Positions 26,073-34,983 of a stretch of DNA of 52,447 nt are shown piece after piece; positions within the stretch are counted from its first letter, which is position 1, and each line of letters begins with the position of its first letter. Made by a program: the position numbers and the translations under genes. The DNA is taken from assembly GCA_902776645.1 (NCBI GenBank), contig CACYQT010000020.1:1-52447 (forward strand), read 5' to 3'. The notes below the pieces were generated by a model, which searched no databases, had not been told where the DNA came from, and was given only the letters and a program-made list of their open reading frames with translations. This DNA comes from an uncultured bacterium. Lineage in GTDB: Bacteria > Verrucomicrobiota > Lentisphaeria > Oligosphaerales > Oligosphaeraceae.

Positions 26073-28253
26073 TTATTCTTCTCCGAGCACGGGCTCTTCG
26101 TTGAACCAGTCGATCATTTCCTTCGGCAGGGCGGCGATTTCGATGATCTGGCCATGTTCGCCGCTGGGCATTTCCAGACGTTCGTCCAGCTTGCGGCCGA
26201 TCAGCAACTTGCCAAGGGGCGTTTCAAAGGAGATCATGTTGCGTTTCGGAACCGTGTCCAGAAGACCGAGCACGTAGTACGTCTCCGTGCGGCCGCCGGA
26301 GAACTTCACCGTCACGGCGCTGCCGAGAACGACCGTATCCGCGACCTCCACGTCGCGGAAATCCGTTCCGCGCAGATCCACGAGGCTGCTTTCGTATTCG
26401 CGGCGCATCTTGCCGAGCAACGACTGCTGTTCCTTCGCGAACTTGTATTCGGAGTTTTCACGCAAGTCGCCGAGGCTGCGGGCATGCTCCAAGGCGTCCG
26501 CATTGGCCGGAATCTGCTCTTCGACCAGATTCTTGAGCTGCATCTCACGCAGCTTGAGGCTTCTCCAGCTCGTGACACGCGGCAATGCGGCACGCTGATG
26601 GATCGCCTTGCGCTCTTCGACCAGATGCTTGTATTCCGGATACAGACGGATAATCTTCACTTCCAGACTCTGGCGGTCACCGGCTTCCAGCAACGGCATC
26701 CGCTTGATGCAGTGGATGAATTCCGTCACCGTCTCCTCGTCACCGTAATTCATGATCAACCGCTGGAACGGCTCGTCGTTCATCATCAACTTGAAGAGGT
26801 CGCGATGCGCTTTCAAGTAATTGCCTTTCACATCTTTCTGCAACGTGCGGAACAGCAGGACGGACTTGGTCAGATAGCGCATCTTCAGCTCTTCGTAGTC
26901 GGACTTCCAAAGCCAGAACATCGCATCCGCCGTCACATCGCCTTCTTCCATCGCCGCCTGGACGGCTTCCGCAAGCCGTGAACGCTCCTCCGCCGTCAGG
27001 TTCTTCTCCGTGCCCGCCCACAGGCGATACGGCAGTTTGAGTGTACGGGCGATCAGATAGTCCGCCCCTTTGGCGCGCTTCGTGACCGCGAACCACGGGA
27101 TGACCAGCTTGCCGGCGAGCTTGTCGCTCGCCTCGATGAACAGCTCCTCGTTCTCCCAGACAACCGCCTTCTTTTCCGCAAGCATGGCGACCGTCTTGTC
27201 GAATTCCGGCTTCATACCCGCCGGAAGCATGTGCTCCAAAGACGCGAGCGCGGTCGCGAACAGCAGCACCATGTCGTCACGCGGCGCGGCATAATCGAAG
27301 ATGCTCGTCACGTTGGCGATATCGGGCTTCGACGCTTCGTCAATGACCGGATTCAGCTTCAGACGTTCATTCAGTTCGAGAAGGCTTCGGCTCTGGTCCC
27401 AGCTCATCGTATTGACCGCGGTGCCGCCCTGTGCATCGCCGCCCTGCTCCGCAGGCGCGCCGGATGTCAGAACCTTGAACTGCGCTTCCGTCATCACGCC
27501 GGGAACCAGCAGTGCGCGGCCCGGATTCAGCAACGGTGAACGCACGCTCGTGATATGGCTGTTCATGAAATCCGTCAGCGACTTCAAATCCGTCTTCTCC
27601 GGACGCGACTTCTTCGCCATCCAGTTATGGACATCAGAGTCGATGTCGACAACCATCAGATTGTCCAGGAAGTTGCGGAGACCCAGCGTCTGGCGTTCAG
27701 CCTTGTTGAGACCGTCCGCCTTTTTCCCTGCGGCCTGCCGTCTCACAAACGCGACGCGGACTTCACCGCTGATTTCATCAATCATATCGACGACGCCGAC
27801 GCCGAACGCGGGGGTGTAGCAGAACGCGCCCTTCTTCAGGACGCGGAGGACATCCAGACGCTTGCAGATCTTCTCCAACGGCTCTGTTTCCTTATGGATC
27901 CAAAGACAATCCACCAGACCGTCCGGATTCTCCCAATCAGGGAACTTCTGCTTGACGAGAGTCGCGTACAGATTACGGAAGATGACACCGTCAAGCCCCG
28001 CCGCCATCATCGCGTCAGCCAAATTGAACTCCGCCTCGTCAAGCGTCTTGAGAGACGCCTTCTCCGCGAATTTCTGCAATCCGCCTTCCCATTTGAGACG
28101 AACGCCTTCGTCCCATCCCGCACACTGCCGCGGCTCGGCCAGTTTCAAGATTTCGGCCAGTTCCCCAAGGGCCGAACGTTCGGGAACCGCCGCCGCTTCA
28201 AAAAGTTTCGCAAGTTCTTCTGTCGCTGTTGAATAAGTGTTAGAATCCGCCAT
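26073..28253 (-). CDS. greA: Long-form transcription elongation factor GreA
   Basis: A 726-residue protein whose last 165 residues are a GreA/GreB transcript-cleavage factor. The coiled-coil tip is ARSLGDLRENSEYKFAKEQQ with the acidic pair D596 and E599 that reaches the RNA polymerase active site. The C-terminal FKBP-like domain (about 635-715) follows, including ISFETPLGKLLIGRK. About 560 residues precede this, largely helical and without a motif I recognise; normal GreA is about 158 residues. Chlamydia GreA has the same long architecture (family knowledge), supporting PVC ancestry. Expected to rescue backtracked RNA polymerase; the N-terminal role is unknown. The lipoprotein gene lies 61 bases upstream on the same strand. 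Confidence 0.88.
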   Translation of the reverse strand: MADSNTYSTATEELAKLFEAAAVPERSALGELAEILKLAEPRQCAGWDEGVRLKWEGGLQKFAEKASLKTLDEAEFNLADAMMAAGLDGVIFRNLYATLVKQKFPDWENPDGLVDCLWIHKETEPLEKICKRLDVLRVLKKGAFCYTPAFGVGVVDMIDEISGEVRVAFVRRQAAGKKADGLNKAERQTLGLRNFLDNLMVVDIDSDVHNWMAKKSRPEKTDLKSLTDFMNSHITSVRSPLLNPGRALLVPGVMTEAQFKVLTSGAPAEQGGDAQGGTAVNTMSWDQSRSLLELNERLKLNPVIDEASKPDIANVTSIFDYAAPRDDMVLLFATALASLEHMLPAGMKPEFDKTVAMLAEKKAVVWENEELFIEASDKLAGKLVIPWFAVTKRAKGADYLIARTLKLPYRLWAGTEKNLTAEERSRLAEAVQAAMEEGDVTADAMFWLWKSDYEELKMRYLTKSVLLFRTLQKDVKGNYLKAHRDLFKLMMNDEPFQRLIMNYGDEETVTEFIHCIKRMPLLEAGDRQSLEVKIIRLYPEYKHLVEERKAIHQRAALPRVTSWRSLKLREMQLKNLVEEQIPANADALEHARSLGDLRENSEYKFAKEQQSLLGKMRREYESSLVDLRGTDFRDVEVADTVVLGSAVTVKFSGGRTETYYVLGLLDTVPKRNMISFETPLGKLLIGRKLDERLEMPSGEHGQIIEIAALPKEMIDWFNEEPVLGEE

Positions 28254-28314
28254 CTTCGTCTACCTGTTTTTTTGTTTGGTGCTACGATTATTAAAATTTT
28301 TAAAATTGCTCTTC

Positions 28315-28818
28315 TTACTTGTTTGTCTTCCTGTAGTTGGAAGCCACATGGGACGCGATCCGCCTCGCCTCCATCTCGCTCCAAAGCGGCGGAAGCATCA
28401 GAATTCCGCTTTCGTCATACGGCGGAATCATCATCGTTCCGCAGAAATAACCGTCCAGCAGAATCACCATCGTCTGGTTGCCGTACTCCCCCGTCGCCTG
28501 CCGCCAGAGTCCCATCCCCTTGCGGTCCAGCTTCATCCGAAGCCCCCACTTCCCATTGTCGCCGCGCACAAGCTCGGCATCCCCGAAGCAGGACGAATCC
28601 ACGATCGGAAAACGGCTCACGATATGCTCGTTACGCCCCATGACGTCATAGACCGGCTGGATCAACGCCGTTTCAGGCGCGAACGCGTTCCGCCGCACTT
28701 CCCGATGAAGGCTCAGGCAGAACACGGGCGTGTTCCAGTTGAAAAGCGCGCACCCCGTCATGCACAGCACCAGCGACGCAATGCCAACCAATCCAACATA
28801 TTGACGTATCCGCTTCAT
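28315..28818 (-). CDS. Putative lipoprotein with a SecD P1-head-like domain
   Basis: A 167-residue protein with a lipoprotein signal peptide: basic MKRIRQ, a hydrophobic stretch, and lipobox MTGC with Cys23. The region after 60 (DVMGRNEHIVSRFPIVDSSCFGDAELVRGDNGKWGLRMKLDRKGM, then TMVILLDGYFCGTMMIPP and EMEARRIASHV) resembles the P1 head of SecD, where a lysine/arginine-poor beta fold carries an LDG motif. This resemblance is a visual judgement. No SecD membrane part is present. Its start has GGAG within the last codons of the upstream sigma-54 activator (6-base gap), so the two are translationally coupled. Function unknown; periplasmic or membrane-anchored. Confidence 0.65.
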   Translation of the reverse strand: MKRIRQYVGLVGIASLVLCMTGCALFNWNTPVFCLSLHREVRRNAFAPETALIQPVYDVMGRNEHIVSRFPIVDSSCFGDAELVRGDNGKWGLRMKLDRKGMGLWRQATGEYGNQTMVILLDGYFCGTMMIPPYDESGILMLPPLWSEMEARRIASHVASNYRKTNK

Positions 28819-28824
28819 ATTACG

Positions 28825-30282
28825 CTACTCCGTTTCATCCAGCTTCCTGTACAATGTCCCTTTGCTGATGCCCAGCATCTTCGCGGTCTTATCCTTGTCG
28901 CCGCCGCATTCCGCCAACACACGGCTGATGTATTCACGCTCGTGGATTCGCAAATAGGCCTTCAGCGTCAAATCCGCGCTGCGCTGAGGGCGACCGGCGA
29001 GTATTTCGGCTGTCTCAGCCTCGTCCGCCAATTCATCCGCCTGACGCAGTTCCTCCGCCGACGGGCGGAACTCGTCCGGCAAGTCATACACCCCCAACGG
29101 CATCCCGCCGCGATTCGACAGCGCCACGATGCGCCTCAGCGAATTCTCCAATTCGCGCACATTGCCCGGCCAGTCACGCCGTGACAGCACATCCATCGCC
29201 TCTTCTGAAAAACCTCCGAAACCGCCGCCGCCCTCTTCGCTCCATTTATCTTGGAAATAGCTGATCAGCAACGGGATGTCACTCCGCCTCTCCCGCAGTG
29301 CGGGCAAATAAAGCGGAAATGCGCAAAGCCGATAATACAAATCTTCGCGGAACAGCCCCTCCTTCATCCTCTTCTCCAAATCTTCATTCGTCGCCGCCAG
29401 CACGCGCACATCCACCTTCGTAGCGGTCACGCCGCCCACCGGCCTCACCAGCCCGTCCTGCAAAACCCGCAGTAGCGAACGCTGCATCTCCAACGGGATC
29501 GACCCGATTTCATCCATGAAAAGCGTCCCCCCATCCGCCACTTGGAACAACCCCTCCTTGTTCCGCACGGCCCCTGTGAAGGCTCCCTTCACATGGCCAA
29601 ATAATTCTGATTCAAGAAGATTGGCGGGAATCGCCGTGCAATTGATCGCCACGAACGGGCGGTTGCCGCGACGGCTCAGACGGTGCAAAGATTTCGCCAC
29701 CAGTTCCTTGCCGGTCCCGCTCTCTCCGCGTATCAGGACGGACATGTCCGTCGCCGCCACCTTCTCCATCTGCTTATACAACGCCTGCATGGCGGGATGC
29801 TCCCCGATCATCAGCCCGTAATGCAGCTCCGGAACATCCGGTTTCTTGCATTCGCATGACACCACCTCCTCCGCCTTTTCCAATATTTCCGGCTGTTTTC
29901 CGCCCCCCCCGGCTGCCTTCAGACGGTCATGGCGTGCCGCCAACACCTTCTCCAGCAACCTCAAAGCCTCTTCCGAACGGATCGGGCGGACAAGGAAACC
30001 GGAGGCCCCCGCCTCCACGATCGACTTGCCCTCCTCCAGCTCCGCGTAGTCAACCACCGCCAGAATATCCGCCCCGCTCGCGCCAGACGGACGGTCCGCC
30101 AGCAATCCGCGCCCGAAGTCCAGCCCGCAAACGACGACATCCCACGCTTCCGCATGCAGGACATCGCCCCGGGCCTCCTCTTCGCCACATGATTTGACGC
30201 GGTATTCCAGGCTCCTGAACAAACTCCGCAGGACGTCGCTCAGATTCGCGTCGTCAACGGCTATCAGTATCTTGGTCTTCAT
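28825..30282 (-). CDS. Sigma-54-dependent transcriptional activator with degenerate receiver domain (NtrC type)
   Basis: A 485-residue activator. The N-terminal receiver-like domain (1-115) keeps the acidic pair D10-D11 but has glycine at position 53 where the phosphoacceptor aspartate should be (D55 is the nearest). The switch threonine is lost and the conserved lysine is R99 in FLVRP. The AAA+ domain is intact: Walker A GESGTGKE at 186-193, the sigma-54 contact loop GAFTGA at 233-238, Walker B TLFMDE at 253-258, and WPGNVRELEN. A Fis-type helix-turn-helix ends the protein (DKDKTAKMLGISKGTLYRKL). It is probably not controlled by ordinary phosphorylation. No histidine kinase is adjacent; a lipoprotein gene is coupled downstream. 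Targets are unknown. Confidence 0.92.
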   Translation of the reverse strand: MKTKILIAVDDANLSDVLRSLFRSLEYRVKSCGEEEARGDVLHAEAWDVVVCGLDFGRGLLADRPSGASGADILAVVDYAELEEGKSIVEAGASGFLVRPIRSEEALRLLEKVLAARHDRLKAAGGGGKQPEILEKAEEVVSCECKKPDVPELHYGLMIGEHPAMQALYKQMEKVAATDMSVLIRGESGTGKELVAKSLHRLSRRGNRPFVAINCTAIPANLLESELFGHVKGAFTGAVRNKEGLFQVADGGTLFMDEIGSIPLEMQRSLLRVLQDGLVRPVGGVTATKVDVRVLAATNEDLEKRMKEGLFREDLYYRLCAFPLYLPALRERRSDIPLLISYFQDKWSEEGGGGFGGFSEEAMDVLSRRDWPGNVRELENSLRRIVALSNRGGMPLGVYDLPDEFRPSAEELRQADELADEAETAEILAGRPQRSADLTLKAYLRIHEREYISRVLAECGGDKDKTAKMLGISKGTLYRKLDETE

Positions 30283-30478
30283 CGGAATCAGTTTTTTTAT
30301 CCTATCAAGTCAATATAATGTATTCCTTCAATCCAATCTCGCAAGTCGACAGCCCCCCGACTTTGCCAAAGTTTGGCTCTTTTTATAAAAAGGAAGAAAA
30401 AAATGGACAAATTAGGTGAAAGTTTTGAAAAAGGGCGTATAGTTTATATCAAGCGGTTAAAAAAAGGAAACAATCATA

Positions 30479-32188
30479 ATGGAAGAATACATTTGGGAAC
30501 AAACGGAAAACAATGAAGACAGGGTACAAGCCCTGATCAATGAAGCAGGAGTCACAAGACCCATCGCCCTCGTGCTGGACATGAGAGGAATCGGCCCCGA
30601 AAAAATACGGGACTTCCTCAATCCGTCCATCTCGGACATAGGGGACCCCTATCTACTGCCTGGAACGAAGGAAGCCTCCGCCAGACTTTGGCAGGCCATC
30701 CACAACGGACAGAGGATTCTCATCCATGGCGACTATGACACGGACGGCATCACCGCCTCCGCACTTCTCGCATGGGTGCTCCGCCGAAACGGCGGCAACG
30801 TGGAATGCTATCTGCCGCATCGCATCGACGACGGCTACGGCCTCACCGTCGAATCCATCAACAAGACCCACGCCAACAAGGCGGATCTTCTCATCACCGT
30901 CGATTGCGGCATCACCTCCTACGAAGCCGTCCAGGCCTCCAAGGAAATGCAGTTCGATCTCATCATCACGGATCATCATACGCCGGGCGTCGAACCGTTG
31001 GACGCTTACGCCGTCGTGGATCCCAAGCTGCCCGGATCCCCCGTGGAGATTCAGGAGCTCGCGGGCGTGGGCGTCGCCTTCAAAGTCTGCCACGCCTTCC
31101 TGAAATACGGCCGCGAACATGGCTTCGGCGGAGAGGACACGGATCTGCGCCAAGGTCTTGATCTTGTTGCACTTGGAACCGTTGCGGACATCGTGCCGCT
31201 CCTCTATGAGAACCGTATTCTTGTCAAGCATGGCCTGAAGGTGCTCGCCGGCAAGCAACGCCCTGGAATCCATGCGCTTTGCGAAATCTCCGGCGTATCC
31301 GAAGAGCTCGCGACGTCGGACATCACCTACCGGCTGGCCCCCCGCATCAACGCCACCGGACGTCTCGGCGCCCCGACGGATTCCCTCCGCCTGCTGGAGG
31401 CGGACAACATGGTGGACGCCGCCAATCTCGCCCGCAAACTGGATGAACAGAACCGTGAACGGCAGACCATCGAAGAAACAGTCGTAATGGATGCGGAAAA
31501 CCAAATCGCCAGACGATACGATCTGAATTCGACACGTTCCATCGTTGTCTGGAGCGAGGGCTGGCATCAAGGCGTCGTCGGCATCGTTGCCTCTCGGCTG
31601 ACCCGTAAATACCATCGTCCGTCCGTCGTTCTCACACGGGACCCGTCCGGACAATTCACGGGATCGGCCCGTTCCATCCGCAAGTTGAATCTGGTCGATC
31701 TTCTCGGCGTCTGCTCTGATTCGCTGATTCGTTTCGGTGGCCATGCCATGGCGGCGGGCCTCTCGCTGACAGAGGAGAATCTGGAGCTGTTCTGCAAGCA
31801 GTTCGACGAAGCCGTCCAGAAGGTTCTCGGCATCGAATCCATGAAACCGGTCATCGCCGCCTGCGGAAAAGTCGCCTTCAATGAGCTGGATGATGTTTTC
31901 TTCCAAGAATTAGAGATGCTCGAGCCTTTCGGCCATGGCAATCCTGAACCTGTTTACATCACGAAAAACGTCATACCGGAACGCAAAATGCCTGCCGGCA
32001 AGAACCATACCCGCGGCATGGTGAAGGACGATTCCGGAACGCGCATGCAGTTCATCGCCTTCGGACGGCTGCCCGACCAGTTCCCGCCGCCGCCGTGGGA
32101 CATCGTCTTCTCTCCGCACATCAACCGCTTCAACGGCATCGCGATGCCGCAGTTGCGGATTCTTGACATCAAGCCAGCCGAGGGCTGA
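30479..32188 (+). CDS. recJ: Single-stranded-DNA-specific exonuclease RecJ
   Basis: A 569-residue DHH-family 5'-3' exonuclease acting in recombination and mismatch repair. Conserved catalytic motifs are HGDYDTDGIT at 83-92 (D85, D87), VDCGI at 141-145 (D142), DHHTPG at 165-170, and a later GLDLVALGTVADIVPL. The DHHA1 region contains VVWSEGWHQGVVGIVASRLTRKYHRPSVVL and the glycine-rich GGHAMAAGLSL. An OB-fold closes the protein. AAGGA (30464-30468) lies 10 bases upstream of ATG. The gene is divergent from the sigma-54 activator, with 196 AT-rich bases between, and ends at a strong terminator. Confidence 0.95.
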   Translation: MEEYIWEQTENNEDRVQALINEAGVTRPIALVLDMRGIGPEKIRDFLNPSISDIGDPYLLPGTKEASARLWQAIHNGQRILIHGDYDTDGITASALLAWVLRRNGGNVECYLPHRIDDGYGLTVESINKTHANKADLLITVDCGITSYEAVQASKEMQFDLIITDHHTPGVEPLDAYAVVDPKLPGSPVEIQELAGVGVAFKVCHAFLKYGREHGFGGEDTDLRQGLDLVALGTVADIVPLLYENRILVKHGLKVLAGKQRPGIHALCEISGVSEELATSDITYRLAPRINATGRLGAPTDSLRLLEADNMVDAANLARKLDEQNRERQTIEETVVMDAENQIARRYDLNSTRSIVVWSEGWHQGVVGIVASRLTRKYHRPSVVLTRDPSGQFTGSARSIRKLNLVDLLGVCSDSLIRFGGHAMAAGLSLTEENLELFCKQFDEAVQKVLGIESMKPVIAACGKVAFNELDDVFFQELEMLEPFGHGNPEPVYITKNVIPERKMPAGKNHTRGMVKDDSGTRMQFIAFGRLPDQFPPPPWDIVFSPHINRFNGIAMPQLRILDIKPAEG

Positions 32189-32202
32189 CCTTCCCCCCCT
32201 TG

Positions 32203-32235
32203 AAAGACGCTCCGCCACGCGGAGCGTCTTTTTTT
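32203..32235 (+). terminator. Rho-independent terminator after recJ
   Basis: AAAGACGCTCCGC (32203-32215) pairs perfectly with GCGGAGCGTCTTT (32219-32231) around a 3-base loop, running into seven T residues to 32235. It lies 15 bases after the recJ stop. Because the stem also begins with AAA, it may work weakly for ilvB from the other side. Confidence 0.92.
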
Positions 32236-32286
32236 GTTTTGAATGAAACACGCCATCCTGCGCGGAAAAACACGCTTCGGCGGATG

Positions 32287-34002
32287 TCATTCCAATATGA
32301 TGTTCTCGCATGTCCCGCCGCTTGGTATCATCGGGAGGACGCTTTCCGCGGCAGTCGTATGAATGTCAAGCAGATAAGGCCCCTTCGCCCTAAGCATTTC
32401 CTGCAGAGCCGCGTCCAGTTCGTCCGCTTTCCAGACATCCCGCCCCACGATTCCATAGCCTTTGGCGATCTGGACAAAATCCGGATAGGGGCGTTTCGCA
32501 CGTTCCACCTTCATGTCCGTATCCGCATGGACGCCGTTGTAGAACTGGTCCTCCCATTGCGACACCATCCCCAGAATCTGATTGTCAAGAATCATCATCT
32601 TCAACGGCAAATTCAAGGCATAGACCGTCGCCAGTTCCTGGATGTTCATCTGGAAACCGCCGTCGCCGTCGATGAGCACGACTGTTTCCTTTGGCGCCGC
32701 CAGCTTCGCGCCGATGGCCGTCGGCAGCCCGAAGCCCATCGCACCAAGGCCACCGCTTGTCAGCAACTGTCTCGGACGGTTGTAGTTGTAGAACTGGGCC
32801 GCCCACATCTGGTTCTGTCCGACTCCCGTCACGATCGTCGCTTCGCCATTCGTGAGTTCCGCCAGGCGGCTGACCACTTGCTGCCCTTTGATCTCCTTTC
32901 CGTCGCCGCCTTTGTATTTGAACGGATGCTCCGCCTTCCACTTGTCGGTCAGCTCAAGCCAGAATTCATGACGGCCACGCTCAGGCTTTTCCAGCATTGC
33001 ACGGAAAAGCTCCTTCGCGTCGCAGACGATCGGCAGATCGGCATGCTTGTTCTTGTTGATTTCCGACGGATCAATGTCCGCATGCACGATTTTCGCACGT
33101 GGCGCGAATTTCTCGATATTGCCCGTCACACGGTCGCTGAAACGCACGCCCACACCTAGCAGCAAATCACATTCATGCACCGCCTTGTTCGCCGCATAGC
33201 ATCCATGCATGCCAAGCCATTTCAAGCTCAGCCGATGGTCTTCAGGAAATGCGCCGATGCCCATGAGCGATGTCGCGACAGGAATCTGATAAGCCTCTGC
33301 GAAAGCCAGAAGTTCCTTGTTCGCATTGGAATGGATGATTCCACCGCCAACGAACAGACACGGCCTGCGGCTCTCCTTCAGCATCGTCCGCAACGCCTCG
33401 ACATCTTCCGCCTTCGGCAAAATTTCCGTCATCGTCTTGTGCAAAGACGGCTTTGGAGACGACACGGGATTGCAGGCCGCCTGCTGGACATCCCATGGAA
33501 TGTCGATGACAACCGGCCCAGGCCGCCCGTTTTTCGCCAGATAAAACGCTTCCGCAAACACTTGCGGCAATTCCAGCGGATCGAGCACAAGATAGCTGTG
33601 CTTCACGCAGAGCCGTGTCATACCGATGATGTCCGTCTCCTGGAAGGCGTTTTTCCCAATCAGATGCTGGTTCACCTGCCCCGTGATGACGACCATCGGC
33701 ACGGAATCCGCGCAGGCGTCCGCAATGCCGGTCACGAGATTCGTCGCGCCCGGCCCGCTGGTCGCCATGCAGACGCCGACTTCGCCTGTCTTCCGCGCAT
33801 ATCCGCCCGCTGCGAACGCGCCGCCCTGCTCATGCCGCGGCAATATGACACGCACGCCTGCGTTATGCAACGCATGGTGCAACGCCATCGACGAGGCGCC
33901 CGGATACGCGAACACAAACGGAACCCGCGCTTGCAGCAGGCATTCCGCTACGATCTCCGCGCCAGTCATGCCGGAGCCGTTCTTCTGTTCTTTCTGCTTC
34001 AT
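32287..34002 (-). CDS. ilvB: Acetolactate synthase, large (catalytic) subunit
   Basis: A 571-residue thiamine-diphosphate enzyme that joins two pyruvates (or pyruvate with 2-oxobutyrate) in branched-chain amino acid synthesis. The catalytic glutamate is E58 in ILPRHEQGGAFAAGGYAR. TSGPGATNLVTGIADA and the FAD-binding middle domain follow. The cofactor motif is GDGGFQMN at 446-453, continuing to DNQILGMVSQWEDQFY. Length is normal. No regulatory subunit gene (ilvN) is adjacent, as the next gene downstream is convergent recJ. ATG 34002 is favoured by length, though an in-frame TTG lies 9 bases upstream. Neither has its own Shine-Dalgarno; see the leader entry. Confidence 0.95.
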   Translation of the reverse strand: MKQKEQKNGSGMTGAEIVAECLLQARVPFVFAYPGASSMALHHALHNAGVRVILPRHEQGGAFAAGGYARKTGEVGVCMATSGPGATNLVTGIADACADSVPMVVITGQVNQHLIGKNAFQETDIIGMTRLCVKHSYLVLDPLELPQVFAEAFYLAKNGRPGPVVIDIPWDVQQAACNPVSSPKPSLHKTMTEILPKAEDVEALRTMLKESRRPCLFVGGGIIHSNANKELLAFAEAYQIPVATSLMGIGAFPEDHRLSLKWLGMHGCYAANKAVHECDLLLGVGVRFSDRVTGNIEKFAPRAKIVHADIDPSEINKNKHADLPIVCDAKELFRAMLEKPERGRHEFWLELTDKWKAEHPFKYKGGDGKEIKGQQVVSRLAELTNGEATIVTGVGQNQMWAAQFYNYNRPRQLLTSGGLGAMGFGLPTAIGAKLAAPKETVVLIDGDGGFQMNIQELATVYALNLPLKMMILDNQILGMVSQWEDQFYNGVHADTDMKVERAKRPYPDFVQIAKGYGIVGRDVWKADELDAALQEMLRAKGPYLLDIHTTAAESVLPMIPSGGTCENIILE

Positions 34003-34039
34003 GTCTATCAAATGGTCATCATTGCATGTCTTTCCTCCC
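34003..34039 (-). promoter_or_regulatory. ilvB leader with a strong ribosome binding site serving micro-ORFs
   Basis: GGGAGG (34039-34034, - strand) lies 6 bases before ATG CAA TGA (34027-34019) and 11 before ATG ATG ACC ATT TGA (34022-34008). It is about 22-31 bases from the TTG or ATG of ilvB, too far for direct use. The second micro-ORF stops inside the TTG (TTGA), so ilvB translation is plausibly coupled to these micro-ORFs. The ilvB frame is closed upstream by TAG at 34041-34039. Confidence 0.5.
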
Positions 34040-34183
34040 TATTATAATGTAATGAAAGGTTGTCTGTCTGCAAATCAGTTCGATAAGCCTTGTTCTTAAC
34101 ATTAAAGATCTCATCATGTCATCATTTGCTTTTAAAGGCGTCGTCTGAGGTATGCAAGAAGGACAACTATCGCCTGAAAGCCG

Positions 34184-34437
34184 TCAACTGAAGGAAGTAC
34201 GGAGGACAGCACCCGCCTGAAAGGCGTCATCTGAGGTAACCCCGCCCTTCAGGGCGGGGGAGGAATCTCGTCTGACATGCTGTCTGGAAGACAGCACTGC
34301 CTGAAAGGCGTCAACTGAAGGAAGTCCGGAGGACAGCACCCGCCTGAAAGGCGTCATCTGAGGTAACCCCGCCCTTCAGGGCGGGGGAGGGATCTCGTCT
34401 GACATGCTGTCTGGAAGACAGCACTGCCTGAAAGGCG
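34184..34437. repeat. Two tandem copies of a 127-bp unit built from REP-like palindromes
   Basis: Copies at 34184-34310 and 34311-34437 differ at only two positions. Each contains the stem CCCCGCCC/GGGCGGGG (34240-34259 and 34367-34386) with loop TTCA and GGTAA directly on its 5' side. Each also has TGCTGTCT/AGACAGCA (34278-34296 in the first copy) and two short CGCCTGAAAGGCG or GCCTGAAAGGC hairpins. A partial, diverged copy of the small hairpin precedes them at 34171. The unit lies between the transposase and ilvB. The stretch 34040-34170 before it holds no gene that I can see. Confidence 0.95.
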
Positions 34438-34505
34438 TCATCTCATTGAACAGAAATTATTCAAGATACTTATCCAGACAGTTCCATGTATCTTGTAAAT
34501 TGCTA

Positions 34506-34955
34506 TCAATCCTTTAAAAAATACCTTTCATCAATTTTACATTCATTGTCCAACAAAATAGAACGATATTCATCTGCAAAGCTTGTTTGTCTATGATGCT
34601 CCTTCTGCTGACGAATGTATGCACAGATCGAATTCTTTCCTTCCTTGCTGAATGAAAAGGCAGCATAACCATTCGCCCAGCCTCGAAACATTGGAAAATG
34701 TGGATTTTCACCCAACCACTTGGAGGAGCTACCTTTTAGTTGTTGCATGAAATATGACACAGACAACTGTGGATTCATTTCGACTGCCAAATGAAGATGA
34801 TCAGGCATTCCACCTATCCGAAGTAATTTTGAAGATGTATTCTGAATAATTCCCATCATATAGGCATATAATTCACGTTCATACATGATGTCGATAGCTG
34901 GGAGATTGTACTTTGTTCGAAAAATAAAATGGAAATACAATTTTGAGTAACTCAT
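34506..34955 (-). CDS. IS200/IS605-type Y1 transposase TnpA, possibly REP-associated (RAYT)
   Basis: A 149-residue HUH single-strand transposase. The metal-binding HUH motif is H53-L-H55 in MPDHLHLAVEM. The nucleophile is expected to be Y113 in CAYIRQQKEHH. FPMFRGWANGYAAFSFSKE is typical of the family, and the C-terminal ADEYRSIL segment is present, so the protein looks intact. ATG 34955 is preferred over an upstream ATG at 34982 because AGGAG lies 5 bases before it. No TnpB partner is present. It is bracketed by REP-like palindromes in inverted orientation, which suggests a domesticated RAYT rather than a free insertion sequence. An 8-bp inverted repeat (34462-34469 with 34488-34495) lies just past its stop. 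Confidence 0.9.
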   Translation of the reverse strand: MSYSKLYFHFIFRTKYNLPAIDIMYERELYAYMMGIIQNTSSKLLRIGGMPDHLHLAVEMNPQLSVSYFMQQLKGSSSKWLGENPHFPMFRGWANGYAAFSFSKEGKNSICAYIRQQKEHHRQTSFADEYRSILLDNECKIDERYFLKD

Positions 34956-34983
34956 ATATTCTCCTTTTTTGTCATTATCCATC

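Noticed and set aside
34041..34046. TATAAT on the - strand as the -10 box of ilvB
   Set aside because: Transcription would begin within the GGGAGG site, and no -35 element is found at a usable distance.
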